Positions 15,182 through 24,026 of a DNA stretch of 64,000 bases are shown here, piece by piece; positions within the stretch are counted from its first letter, which is position 1, and each line of letters begins with the position of its first letter. The stretch comes from Ruminococcus gauvreauii (lineage in GTDB: Bacteria; Bacillota; Clostridia; Lachnospirales; Lachnospiraceae). Location of the stretch: positions 310,001 to 374,000 of the forward strand of contig NZ_CP102290.1 in assembly GCF_025151995.1 (NCBI RefSeq), read 5' to 3'. The translations under genes and the position numbers were made by a program. The notes under the pieces are model-generated. The model saw only the letters and a list, made by a program, of their open reading frames with translations. It ran no database searches and had not been told where the DNA came from.

Positions 15182-16003
15182 ATGACTGATATATCATGCC
15201 TGGACCTGAACAGCGGAGCCAAAATGCCGCTTCTCGGGCTTGGCGTCTACAAAGCAACAGGAGAACACGAGGTGGAAGATGCGATCGCAGCCGCTCTTGA
15301 CATCGGATACCGGCTGTTCGATACCGCTTCCGCCTACAAAAATGAAGACGGTGTGGGCCGTGCGCTCAAAGAGACTTCCATCCCCAGGAAGAAACTTTTT
15401 GTCACCACCAAAATCTGGAATAACGCGCAGCGTATCGGAGATATCGAAGGTGCTTTTCACAGAAGCCTCGAACGCCTTCAGCTGGACTACGTTGATCTGT
15501 ATCTGATCCACTGGCCGGTACCCGGCTGTTATCTTGAGACCTGGAGACAGATGGAAAAACTCTACGCAGCGGGTAAAGCCCGTTCTATCGGAGTCAGCAA
15601 TTTTGACATTTATCAACTGGAAGAACTGGCGAAAATCTCTGACGTTGTTCCGGCTGTCAATCAGATCGAGGTGCATCCTCTCTGGAACCAGTCAGAGCTC
15701 GTCTCCTACTGCCAGTCCAGGGGGATTGCTGTTCAGGCATATGCACCCCTGGCACGCGGAGCTTATCTGGATCGCCCGGAACTCGTTGAAATAGCCCTGA
15801 ATCACGGAAAAAGCGTATCACAGGTCGGCCTGCGCTGGTCTGTCCAGAAAAACATCTCCGTGATTCCAAAATCCACAAAGAAAGAACGTATCGAAGCCAA
15901 TGCCCAGATTTTTGATTTTTCATTGACCGAGGACGAGATGAGGGCTATAGACGGTATGGATGAGAAATTTCGAAGCGCTTCGGTTCCGCCGGATCTTCTT
16001 TAA
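15182..16003 (+). CDS. Aldo/keto reductase
   Basis: Protein of 273 aa, NADPH-dependent TIM-barrel oxidoreductase of the AKR superfamily (AKR5-like by length). Seen: LGLGVYKATG, catalytic Asp and Tyr in FDTASAYKNE, Lys in VTTKIWN, the DLYLIHWPVP motif, and the C-terminal NADP site IPKSTKKERI. Start at ATG 15182, with GGGAGG about 11 bases upstream; a longer frame begins at 15140 but lacks a ribosome-binding site. The substrate cannot be told. It stands alone between its own promoter and a terminator, divergent from the acs operon. Confidence 0.92.
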   Translation: MTDISCLDLNSGAKMPLLGLGVYKATGEHEVEDAIAAALDIGYRLFDTASAYKNEDGVGRALKETSIPRKKLFVTTKIWNNAQRIGDIEGAFHRSLERLQLDYVDLYLIHWPVPGCYLETWRQMEKLYAAGKARSIGVSNFDIYQLEELAKISDVVPAVNQIEVHPLWNQSELVSYCQSRGIAVQAYAPLARGAYLDRPELVEIALNHGKSVSQVGLRWSVQKNISVIPKSTKKERIEANAQIFDFSLTEDEMRAIDGMDEKFRSASVPPDLL

Positions 16004-16043
16004 AATGTTCGGCTGGTAGTTTTATATATCCATTATGCAGCGA

Positions 16044-16095
16044 ACCCCTGCAGACAGCACAACCGCATGCTGTCCGCAGGGGTGGATTTTTGTTT
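16044..16095 (+). terminator. Terminator after the aldo/keto reductase
   Basis: ACCCCTGC...GCAGGGGT with an inner ACAGCA/TGCTGT stem, followed by ATTTTTGTTT. It lies between convergent genes. Confidence 0.92.
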
Positions 16096-16110
16096 ACACC
16101 TGACTGCTGT

Positions 16111-17121
16111 TTATTTCCAGAGGCTCTCTCCCGTCTCATCTTTTTTCACACGCATCATAAGTTCTGAGAGTGCATCTGCAGGTTTTTTGCCTTCAAACAG
16201 TACTTTATTGACTTCTTTTACGATCGGCATATCTATCCGATACTTTTCTGACAGCGTCAGTGCCGCCTTCGCGGAATATACTCCTTCAACAACCATCTTA
16301 ACTTCGTCCATGGCTTCCTGCATGGTGTAACCCTGTCCCATCAGATATCCCGCTTTACGGTTTCGGCTGTGCTGGCTTGCGCAGGTCACGATCAGATCGC
16401 CGATCCCCGAAAGGCCGGTCAGCGTCTCGGCATGTGCCCCCATGGCAATTCCCAGGCGCTTGATCTCTGCGATGCCGCGGGTGATCAGAGCCGCCTTTGT
16501 ATTGTCGCCGCAGCCCAGTCCGTCAGCAATGCCCGCCGCAAGGGCGATGACATTTTTCAGCGATCCGCCCAGCTCGATCCCGAGAATATCAGGGCTTGTA
16601 TACACGCGGAATACCGGACACATGAATAATCCCTGAATATACTCTGCCGTCTCTTTCGTCCTGGCTCCCACGACACATGTGGTCGGAAGCCCTCTTCCCA
16701 CTTCCTCCGCGTGACTCGGACCCGAGAGCACCGCGACATTCGCCTGAGGAATCTCTTCCTCAATGATCTCGCTGAGTGTCATCAGCGTATTTTCTTCAAT
16801 TCCCTTTGCCACATTTACTATGATCTGCCCGTCCTGTACCAACTCCTTCATGGAATGTGCAGTGCTGCGCGTAAACGGCGAAGGCACTGCCAGCACCACA
16901 AGGTCCCTGTCGGTCAGTGTCATACCAAGGTCATCCGTCACAACAACCTCTTCCGGTATCCTGACTCCGGGCAGTTTGCTCTCATGTTCCCTTTTCGTGC
17001 GTAGCATTTCCACTTCTTCTTTGATGACGGACCAGAGGATCACCTCATGTCCATTTTTATGAAGCAGCAGCGCCAGGGCTGTTCCCCAGCTACCCGCACC
17101 CACAACACTTACTTTAGCCAT
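16111..17121 (-). CDS. gpsA: Glycerol-3-phosphate dehydrogenase (NAD(P)+)
   Basis: Protein of 336 aa reducing dihydroxyacetone phosphate to sn-glycerol 3-phosphate for phospholipid synthesis. Seen: the Rossmann motif GAGSWGTALALLL at the N-terminus, VAKGIE, LSGPSHAEEV, and the catalytic-Lys region GGSLKNVIALAAG. The length is normal. GGAGG precedes the ATG by 6-7 bases. It lies 40 bp downstream of plsY, which uses its product, so the two form a pathway pair. Confidence 0.97.
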   Translation of the reverse strand: MAKVSVVGAGSWGTALALLLHKNGHEVILWSVIKEEVEMLRTKREHESKLPGVRIPEEVVVTDDLGMTLTDRDLVVLAVPSPFTRSTAHSMKELVQDGQIIVNVAKGIEENTLMTLSEIIEEEIPQANVAVLSGPSHAEEVGRGLPTTCVVGARTKETAEYIQGLFMCPVFRVYTSPDILGIELGGSLKNVIALAAGIADGLGCGDNTKAALITRGIAEIKRLGIAMGAHAETLTGLSGIGDLIVTCASQHSRNRKAGYLMGQGYTMQEAMDEVKMVVEGVYSAKAALTLSEKYRIDMPIVKEVNKVLFEGKKPADALSELMMRVKKDETGESLWK

Positions 17122-17161
17122 TTTAATTCCTCCTGCGCATTCTGTTATTTTAACTGTTCCG

Positions 17162-17809
17162 TTACTTTTTATGCTTACTGCTCAGATACGTTTTATTCTC
17201 ATTTCCGTGTACAAGTCTCACAATATTGGCGCGGTGGCGGTATACTGCCATAACTGTCAGAAATGCAGCGACTGCATACATTTCATACAGATACCCGGGC
17301 TCCATCCCGAAGGCTCCGAGCTGGCCGAGAAGCACCGTCCCGCCCATAAACATAACGTACACCAGCATTGAACCGAGCGAAACATAATGTGTCACAAAAA
17401 ACGTGGTAAAAAAAACGATGATCCCGGCGATCAGAAGTCTCCAGTCAAATGATATGATGAGCCCCGCCGTCGCTGCGATCCCCTTTCCTCCCCGGAATTT
17501 CAGATAACACGGAAAATTATGTCCAAGAATCGTTCCTGCAGCCGCGTAAAGTCCCAGCAGACGGATACATTCCGCATGACTCTGTCCAAACAGAAGTCTT
17601 ACAGTCACCACGGCCAGTATGCACTTCAGACAATCTCCGGCGAACGTGATCAGCCCTGCTTTCAGTCCAAGCGTACGCAGCGCATTCGTCGTTCCGGCAT
17701 TGCCGCTCCCATGTTCCCGGATATCAATTCCATGCATCCTTCCATAAATATAAGACGTCTGAAACAACCCAAACAGATAGCCTATCGCCAGACATAATAA
17801 CCGTACCAT
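17162..17809 (-). CDS. plsY: Glycerol-3-phosphate acyltransferase PlsY
   Basis: Integral membrane enzyme of 215 aa that acylates glycerol 3-phosphate with acyl-phosphate made by PlsX (also in this window, at 43202). Seen: five or so hydrophobic segments and the three family motifs, GSGNAGTTNALR, GHNFPCYLKFRGGKG and the C-terminal region with YRHRANIVRLVHG. It starts 5 bp after der ends and leads into gpsA. The length is typical (about 200-215). Confidence 0.96.
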   Translation of the reverse strand: MVRLLCLAIGYLFGLFQTSYIYGRMHGIDIREHGSGNAGTTNALRTLGLKAGLITFAGDCLKCILAVVTVRLLFGQSHAECIRLLGLYAAAGTILGHNFPCYLKFRGGKGIAATAGLIISFDWRLLIAGIIVFFTTFFVTHYVSLGSMLVYVMFMGGTVLLGQLGAFGMEPGYLYEMYAVAAFLTVMAVYRHRANIVRLVHGNENKTYLSSKHKK

Positions 17810-17814
17810 TTCCC

Positions 17815-19140
17815 CTACTCCTTATTCTTTCGTTCTCTGATAATAAATTTAAGTGAAGTCCCCCGGAATCCAAACGCATCCCTGATTCTGTTTTCGAGGT
17901 ATCTCGTATATGAAAAATGCATCAGCTCCTTGTCATTGACAAAGATCACAAATGTCGGCGGTTTCACAGAAACCTGCGTGATATAATAAAGCTTCAGCCG
18001 TTTGCCCTTATCCGAGGGGGGCTGCTGCAGCGCAACCGCTTCTGTCATGATCTCATTGAGCACACCCGTCTGAACCCGCAGCGTCTGATTTTCCAGTACC
18101 ATATCAATGGTTTCAAACAGTTTCGGAAGCCTCTGCCCCGTCTCGGCAGAAATAAACATCAGTTCCGCATACGGCATATACGCCAGGACCTCCCGGACTT
18201 TATTCGTATATTTGTAAATGGTTTTATCATCTTTTTCGATGGCATCCCACTTATTGACTGCTATGATAATACCCTTTCCGCGCTCATGTGCGATCCCCGC
18301 TATTTTTGCGTCCTGCTCCGTCACGCCTTCCTGCGCATCGATCACGACGACGACGACATCCGCCCGCTCCACAGCCGTAACCGTTCGGATAATGCTGTAA
18401 CGCTCCAGCTCTTCCCTGATTTTATTCTTCCTCCGAAGCCCCGCGGTATCAATGAAAATATATTCTCTTTTGTTCCAGATGACACTCGTATCGATCGCAT
18501 CCCTCGTCGTTCCCGCGACGTCCGATACAATCACACGGTTCTGCCCCAGAAGTTTATTGACTATGGATGATTTCCCCACGTTTGGTTTCCCCACAATTGC
18601 AATATGCGGAATGTCATCCTCCTCTTCTTTCAGGCTTTCCCTGTCAAAATACTGTGTCACGACATCCAGCAGATCCCCGATTCCCAGCTTGGATGCCGCA
18701 GAGATCGGCATCGGATCCCCGATTCCCAGGTTATAAAATTCGTAGACATCCATCATGTATTTATCGAAATTGTCCACCTTGTTGACTGCCAGCACGACCG
18801 GCTTTGCGCTGCGCCGCAGCATATCTGCCACTTTCGCGTCAGAATCGACAAGCCCCTGACGTACATCCGTGATAAAGATGATCACGTCCGCCGTATCGAT
18901 CGCAATCTGCGCCTGTTCTCTCATCTGGGACAGAATAATATCACTGCTCTCCGGTTCGATTCCGCCGGTATCGATCAGCGTGAAATGAAAGTTCAGCCAG
19001 TCTACATCTGCGTAGATCCTGTCCCTCGTAACACCGGGCGTATCTTTCACGATGGAAATGTTTTCACCCGCCAGTGTGTTAAACAGCGTTGATTTTCCCA
19101 CATTCGGCCTTCCCACAATTGCTACAATCGGTTTGCTCAT
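17815..19140 (-). CDS. der: Ribosome-associated GTPase Der (EngA)
   Basis: GTPase of 441 aa needed for 50S subunit assembly. Seen: two tandem G domains, with P-loops GRPNVGKST (near residue 9) and GKPNVGKSS (near 180), NKVD and NKWD specificity motifs, and a C-terminal KH-like domain. The start at ATG 19140 (MSKPIVAIVG) fits the family and has AAAGGAAG upstream. The reading frame extends 13 codons further but without support. Its first 62 bases overlap the end of the DUF512 gene in another frame, so translation is probably coupled. Confidence 0.96.
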   Translation of the reverse strand: MSKPIVAIVGRPNVGKSTLFNTLAGENISIVKDTPGVTRDRIYADVDWLNFHFTLIDTGGIEPESSDIILSQMREQAQIAIDTADVIIFITDVRQGLVDSDAKVADMLRRSAKPVVLAVNKVDNFDKYMMDVYEFYNLGIGDPMPISAASKLGIGDLLDVVTQYFDRESLKEEEDDIPHIAIVGKPNVGKSSIVNKLLGQNRVIVSDVAGTTRDAIDTSVIWNKREYIFIDTAGLRRKNKIREELERYSIIRTVTAVERADVVVVVIDAQEGVTEQDAKIAGIAHERGKGIIIAVNKWDAIEKDDKTIYKYTNKVREVLAYMPYAELMFISAETGQRLPKLFETIDMVLENQTLRVQTGVLNEIMTEAVALQQPPSDKGKRLKLYYITQVSVKPPTFVIFVNDKELMHFSYTRYLENRIRDAFGFRGTSLKFIIRERKNKE

Positions 19141-20485
19141 ATATTTGTCTTCCTTTCCTATCGCCATCCGGCGTCTCACCCAGCACTGCTCTCACGAACG
19201 CCTCTCCGCTCTCCTCGACGATACGCACAGGTACTCCCAGCTTTTCTCCCAGCTGCGATACGGTCACGTCATCCAGGAATACGTCTTCCCCGGCGCGGAG
19301 CATATTGCACGGAATCAGCAGCTCATCTCCCAGCTCACGTCCTGCAAGCTGCGCCATCAGATCCTGTCCCGTCAAAAGACCGGAAACCGTAATCTTTTCT
19401 CCAAAGAAATCATTTCGGACGGGGTATACCTGCACCTGTATTTCCGGATATTTCTCTTGTATCATTATAATATATTTTTTCAGGAATTCATACGGTAATT
19501 GTCCGGTTGCAATTGAAATTTTTCGTTTTTTTCCGCATTTTTCCCGTGTCTTTAATGTCTCTTCAATTTCTTCCCTCAGCAGCCGCAGCATTCCCACACC
19601 ATTTTCGAGCTGAAGATAACCGTCGTATCTCTTTGCTTCCGGCAGTTCCTCACCTGCCAGGATATACCACTCGTCACTGCAGTGCACAAAATGTGTGTGA
19701 TAGTCTGTCCAGAGTTTTTCCTGCCACGCATGGACGGTTCTGAGCACCTGAGACGCATCCTCTTTTTCAAACGGTTCGAGCGGATACAGTCCGTCCCGGT
19801 ACTTTGTCAGGCCTACCGGCACAACGGATACACTCTCAAGCAGCGGAAGGTAGCGTGTCAGGTCGCGTATGCTCCGTTCCAGTTCGTCACCGTCATTCAG
19901 TCCTTTGCAGAGCACGATCTGTCCGTTCATCGTAATTCCGGCGTCATACAGTCTCTGAACCTTTTCAAAGATGTCACCGGCAAAACGGTTGTTCAGCATC
20001 TGACGGCGAAGCCCCGGATTCGTCGTGTGAAAGGAAATATTGATCGGCGAGAGATGATAACGGATCACACGTTCAATATCTTCCTCTGACATATTGGTAA
20101 GCGTCACGTAATTTCCCTGCAAAAATGACAGCCTGGAATCGTCGTCTTTAAAATACAGTGTCTCCCTCATTCCCGGAGGCATCTGATCGATGAAACAAAA
20201 TACGCAGCGATTGCTGCAGGAACGATACTGATCCATGAATTCGTTTTCAAATACGATGCCCAGATCATCTTCATATTCCTTTTCTATTTCGAGTTCCCAT
20301 TCCTCTCCGTCCGGCTTGCGGATCAGAAGTTCCAGATCTTCTTCATTTGTCAGGTAGTGATAATCAAAGACATCCTCCACAGGCTGTCCGCTGACCGCAA
20401 GAAGCTCATCCCCCGGTTCAATCTGCAGTTCCCATGCGATACTGTCTCTGACGACTTCGCGGATCATGTGACGTGTTTTTTTCAT
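19079..20485 (-). CDS. DUF512 radical-SAM protein with PDZ-like N-terminus
   Basis: Protein of 468 aa. Order: PDZ-like N-terminal segment (about 1-75, ELQIEPGDELLAVSGQ); radical-SAM core with CSNRCVFCFID cluster motif (about residue 90); and the C-terminal DUF512 domain. The function is not established for the family. The start at ATG 20485 has GGAGG 5 bases upstream and lies downstream of a consensus promoter; the longer frame to 20626 would begin upstream of that promoter. The last 20 residues, including a C-x2-C-x4-C tail, are encoded by bases that also encode the Der P-loop. It is the first gene of the DUF512-der-plsY-gpsA operon. Confidence 0.9.
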   Translation of the reverse strand: MKKTRHMIREVVRDSIAWELQIEPGDELLAVSGQPVEDVFDYHYLTNEEDLELLIRKPDGEEWELEIEKEYEDDLGIVFENEFMDQYRSCSNRCVFCFIDQMPPGMRETLYFKDDDSRLSFLQGNYVTLTNMSEEDIERVIRYHLSPINISFHTTNPGLRRQMLNNRFAGDIFEKVQRLYDAGITMNGQIVLCKGLNDGDELERSIRDLTRYLPLLESVSVVPVGLTKYRDGLYPLEPFEKEDASQVLRTVHAWQEKLWTDYHTHFVHCSDEWYILAGEELPEAKRYDGYLQLENGVGMLRLLREEIEETLKTREKCGKKRKISIATGQLPYEFLKKYIIMIQEKYPEIQVQVYPVRNDFFGEKITVSGLLTGQDLMAQLAGRELGDELLIPCNMLRAGEDVFLDDVTVSQLGEKLGVPVRIVEESGEAFVRAVLGETPDGDRKGRQIYEQTDCSNCGKAECGKINAV

Positions 20486-20534
20486 AGTTTCCTCCATACA
20501 GTACCTGCTGTTTCTGTCGTACTGCCGCTCTCTC

Positions 20535-20563
20535 ATTATAGAGACCAATTGTTTATCTGTCAA
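20535..20563 (-). promoter_or_regulatory. Promoter of DUF512-der-plsY-gpsA
   Basis: Consensus TTGACA, 17 bp, TATAAT on the minus strand, about 50 bases upstream of the DUF512 start. Confidence 0.9.
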
Positions 20564-20699
20564 TCCGGCTGTGATTTCTGCCCTCTCCTTTTTTACTGTG
20601 AAAATCCCGCCGTCCTGAGCAATCAACTTTCATTTATGGTGATGACGCCGTCAGACGTCATATCCGTTTACTTTGTTTTTACATAATTCTTCAAATTCC

Positions 20700-20729
20700 T
20701 TGACTGTGATACACGGCAGGTGATATAAA
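20700..20729 (+). promoter_or_regulatory. Promoter of prs
   Basis: TTGACT, 18 bp, TATAAA on the plus strand, followed by the palindrome GTACATGTAC near the start site. The remaining DNA back to the divergent promoter holds a small ATGACG/CGTCAT hairpin and no gene. Confidence 0.75.
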
Positions 20730-20780
20730 TATAAAGTACATGTACGTACCAAAGAATGTTTACATAGATGGAGGTAACTC

Positions 20781-21953
20781 ATGGTAAACTTAGATTTACT
20801 GAAAAAATCCATTCCGGTCGCACCGCTGAAGATCGCTGCCCTGCCAGGCTGTGAGCGTTTATCCGAAACCGTTGATAAGCATCTGGCAGAATACCGCCAG
20901 ATCCTCGCAAAGGAAAAATCCGGACTTCCCTTCGCCGGTTATATTGAAGATTCCTTTTTGATCGAATGCGAATGTCCCCGTTTCGGAACCGGAGAGGCGA
21001 AAGGCCGTATCAAGGACTCGGTCCGCGGAACCGATCTGTTCATTATGTGTGATGTCCTGAACTACAGTATGACCTATACGGTCTGCGGATATGAAAACCA
21101 TATGTCACCGGACGACCATTTCCAGAATCTGAAGCGTATTATATCTGCCGCAACAGGAAAGGCGCACCGCATCAATGTCATCATGCCATTCCTTTATGAG
21201 AGCCGCCAGCACAAGCGTTCTCAGCGCGAATCCCTGGACTGCGCACTCGCTCTGAAAGAACTCTCCGATATGGGTGTATCCAACATCATAACATTTGATG
21301 CACATGATCCCAGAGTCCAGAACGCAATCCCGCTGAAAGGGTTCGACAATTATATGCCGACGTACCAGTTTCTTCAGGCGCTCGTCAGTTCCGTACCCGA
21401 TCTGCTGCTCGACAACGAACATATGATGATTATCAGCCCGGATGAAGGCGCCATGAGCAGGGCTGTATATTTTTCCAACGTACTCGGCGTGGATATGGGC
21501 ATGTTTTATAAAAGGCGTGATTATTCAACAGTCGTAAACGGCAAGAATCCCATTGTCGCCCATGAATTTCTCGGCGATTCTGTCGAGGGAAAAGATGTTA
21601 TCATCATCGATGACATGATCTCTTCCGGAGAGAGTATGCTGGACGTTGCTAAACAGGTAAAACAAAGGAAGGCAAACCGTGTCTTTATCTGCACCACCTT
21701 CGGACTGTTCACGGAAGGCCTGGAAAAGTTCGATGAATACCACCGGCAGGGATGGATCGAAAAAGTGATCACGACCGATCTGACATACCGCCCGCCGGAA
21801 CTGCTCTCCCGTTCTTACTACGAGGAGGCCCGTATGGGTAAATATCTGGCAAGTATCATTGACATTCTGAACCATGACGTATCCGTGGAAAAAGTACGCT
21901 CCACCACTGCCAAGATCACTCAGCTGCTCGAAAGTCATCAGTCGGCAAAATAA
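20781..21953 (+). CDS. prs: Ribose-phosphate pyrophosphokinase (PRPP synthase), long form
   Basis: Protein of 390 aa making PRPP from ribose 5-phosphate and ATP. Seen: LINVIMPF-like ATP-site segment with YESRQHKRSQRES, and the C-terminal PRPP-binding motif VIIIDDMISSGES. It is about 75 residues longer than the common 310-320 aa enzymes, with an extra N-terminal segment; similarly long forms occur in Clostridia. GGAGG lies upstream of the ATG. It stands alone between its promoter and terminator. Confidence 0.93.
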   Translation: MVNLDLLKKSIPVAPLKIAALPGCERLSETVDKHLAEYRQILAKEKSGLPFAGYIEDSFLIECECPRFGTGEAKGRIKDSVRGTDLFIMCDVLNYSMTYTVCGYENHMSPDDHFQNLKRIISAATGKAHRINVIMPFLYESRQHKRSQRESLDCALALKELSDMGVSNIITFDAHDPRVQNAIPLKGFDNYMPTYQFLQALVSSVPDLLLDNEHMMIISPDEGAMSRAVYFSNVLGVDMGMFYKRRDYSTVVNGKNPIVAHEFLGDSVEGKDVIIIDDMISSGESMLDVAKQVKQRKANRVFICTTFGLFTEGLEKFDEYHRQGWIEKVITTDLTYRPPELLSRSYYEEARMGKYLASIIDILNHDVSVEKVRSTTAKITQLLESHQSAK

Positions 21954-21958
21954 TAATA

Positions 21959-22001
21959 TCCGGGAACACTTCTGGCAAAACCTGAAGAATTCCCGGACCT
22001 T
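21959..22001. terminator. Bidirectional terminator between prs and pgeF
   Basis: TCCGGGAA / TTCCCGGA arms with CCTTTTAATTT on the plus strand. The genes on either side converge. Confidence 0.82.
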
Positions 22002-22871
22002 TTAATTTACAGCATTTTCCTGACGGATTCCCAGAAATGCCGCCAGATTGCCGCGTTTTCCAGCGGATGCGCGGTGAGAAAACAATAGATCGGGATTGCA
22101 GCAGGTACACAGATTCGGCCCGACAATATGGTCTTTCGGCACTCCCGCCTGCATAAGATTATAGCTGCATGCTTTCCACAGATCCAGCTGATACTTTCCG
22201 TTCTTCTTATCTACAATCATATCACGGTACTGCGCTGCAGGATACGCGTCCTTAAATATAACCGCAACGTCTTCACTGATCTCATAACAGTCCTGGCAGA
22301 TGGACGGTCCGATGGCCGCAATGACGTCTTTTGGCTTTGTCCCGTAAGCATGCTTCATCGTCCCAAGCGTCGCTTTTGCAATATTGGACACTGTCCCCTT
22401 CCACCCGGAATGTGACAGTCCCACCGCCCGATTTACAGGATCTACGAGATAAAGCGGCACACAGTCCGCATAAAATGTAGCCAGCATGATCCCCGGTACG
22501 TTCGTGACGAGTCCGTCCACATCCGTATAATCCCTGCTTTTTATGATTCCCTTTCCACGATCCTGCTCCGTAACGATTCGGACATTCGCCGTATGTGTCT
22601 GGTCAGAACAGACAATGTCCTCCACACAAAACCCTACAGCCTCTGCGATTCTTTGATAATTCTCTCTTACATTTTCTTCCAGGTCTCCCCGCGTGAAACT
22701 CAGATTCATAGAACTGAGCACACCCTCACTGATCCCTCCGAACCGCGTCGTAAACGCATGTTTTACAAACGGTATGGAAGAGAGCATCGGCCACGTCAGA
22801 TAGCAGAGCGCCCCCCTGTGATTGACTGTCATTTTTTCTTCTTCTGCATGATGCCACTTTATTTTCAGCAT
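22002..22871 (-). CDS. pgeF: Peptidoglycan editing factor PgeF (multicopper polyphenol oxidase-like, YfiH family)
   Basis: Cytoplasmic protein of 289 aa in the DUF152/laccase-like family, reported to remove wrongly incorporated Ser from peptidoglycan precursors and to act on purine nucleosides. Seen: zinc ligands in the TFYADCVPLYLVD and LSHSGWKGT motifs, and CTCCNPDLLFSHR near the end. The frame begins with a GTG overlapping the yraN stop; I prefer ATG 22871, which has AGAGG 8 bases upstream. It is the last gene of the lepB-rbgA-rnhB-yraN-pgeF group. Confidence 0.92.
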   Translation of the reverse strand: MLKIKWHHAEEEKMTVNHRGALCYLTWPMLSSIPFVKHAFTTRFGGISEGVLSSMNLSFTRGDLEENVRENYQRIAEAVGFCVEDIVCSDQTHTANVRIVTEQDRGKGIIKSRDYTDVDGLVTNVPGIMLATFYADCVPLYLVDPVNRAVGLSHSGWKGTVSNIAKATLGTMKHAYGTKPKDVIAAIGPSICQDCYEISEDVAVIFKDAYPAAQYRDMIVDKKNGKYQLDLWKACSYNLMQAGVPKDHIVGPNLCTCCNPDLLFSHRASAGKRGNLAAFLGIRQENAVN

Positions 22872-22876
22872 TTTTT

Positions 22877-23230
22877 TCACCTCTGATATTCAAATGCATT
22901 CTCATATATTCTGATATTTTCTCCCAGAATCGTCACCACGTCAAACCGGCACGGCGTCTCCAGGGACATCCGACGTTCCGTCAGATACCATGCGGCAGCT
23001 TTTGATATTTTTTTCTGTTTCTGTATTCCCACCGCCTCTTCCGGATAGCCGCTGTTCCCATTTGCCCGGTATTTGACCTCGGCGAAAATCAGTATGCCGT
23101 CTTTCCGGGCGATCAGATCGATCTCGCCTGTCCTGCAGCGATAATTTTTCTCCAGAATCTGATACCCACGCAGTTTCAGTTCCTCTGCAGCCTTCTCTTC
23201 GTACCGGCTGCCCAGCATCCGTCTGTTCAT
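22877..23230 (-). CDS. yraN: YraN/UPF0102 family nuclease-like protein
   Basis: Protein of 117 aa with the restriction-endonuclease-like fold of UPF0102. Seen: GSRYEEKAAEEL, then the active-site-like CRTGEIDLIARKDGILIFAE pattern (E...D...ExK). The function is unproven. The start at ATG 23230 has GGAGG just upstream; the longer frame to 23320 has no such site. Its usual neighbour rnhB lies directly upstream, as in many Firmicutes. Confidence 0.92.
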   Translation of the reverse strand: MNRRMLGSRYEEKAAEELKLRGYQILEKNYRCRTGEIDLIARKDGILIFAEVKYRANGNSGYPEEAVGIQKQKKISKAAAWYLTERRMSLETPCRFDVVTILGENIRIYENAFEYQR

Positions 23231-23270
23231 ATTCCCTCCGTCCGTTCCCCCGGCTTCGGTCATAGAAAAC

Positions 23271-24026
23271 TCAGATAAAATTCTTAATAAACGATTTTCT
23301 GTGAATCGGTGTCGGTCCAAGCTCCTTCAGAGCCTTAATATGTACTGCCGATCCATACCCCTTATTTGATGCAAAGCCATATCCCGGCAGTACCTTGTCA
23401 TACTCCGTCATCAGCCTGTCTCTCGTGACTTTCGCGACGATACTCGCCGCCGCTATGGATATGCTCCTGGCGTCCCCCTTGATGATGGGGACCTGCGGCA
23501 GTTCTATCCCCGGTATCGTCACCGCATCGTTCAGCAATATCTGCGGGACGACGGAGAGTTTTCCTATCGCTTCCCGCATCGCCTCATAAGTAGCCTGCAG
23601 AATATTGATCTCATCGATCCTCGCCGGTGAATCATAACCGATCCCTACAGCCACCGCCTCACGCATGATTACTTCATAGAGTTCCTCACGCTTTGCCGCG
23701 GTCAGCTGCTTGGAATCATTGATATACAGTATGTGGCAGTCCGGCGGCAGTATGACCGCAGCCGCTACCACCGGTCCCGCCAGCGGGCCTCTGCCTACCT
23801 CGTCGATCCCGCACACGTGGCCGAGGTGCTCATATTTGTGCTCATACTCTTTCATCTGCTCAGTTCTTGCGAGCTCTTTGACGTGCTTTTCCTGCTGTCT
23901 GCGGATACGCGCAAGAAGCGCCTGCACCCCTGCGCGTTGATCCTGTTCATATTTTTGAAGAAGCGGCTCCCGTTCTCCAGGCGCCGCCGCTTCCAGTTCT
24001 CGTTTTATCTCACTGATCGTTTTCAT
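23271..24026 (-). CDS. rnhB: Ribonuclease HII
   Basis: Protein of 251 aa that removes RNA from RNA-DNA hybrids. Seen: an N-terminal helical extension (1-70) typical of Bacillus-type RNase HII, then CGIDEVGRGPLAGPV with the catalytic Asp-Glu, YINDSKQL, and the third acid in the Asp of LLNDAV with KGDARS downstream. The start at ATG 24026 has GGAG six bases upstream and overlaps the 3' end of rbgA by 17 bases, which suggests coupled translation. Confidence 0.95.
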   Translation of the reverse strand: MKTISEIKRELEAAAPGEREPLLQKYEQDQRAGVQALLARIRRQQEKHVKELARTEQMKEYEHKYEHLGHVCGIDEVGRGPLAGPVVAAAVILPPDCHILYINDSKQLTAAKREELYEVIMREAVAVGIGYDSPARIDEINILQATYEAMREAIGKLSVVPQILLNDAVTIPGIELPQVPIIKGDARSISIAAASIVAKVTRDRLMTEYDKVLPGYGFASNKGYGSAVHIKALKELGPTPIHRKSFIKNFI

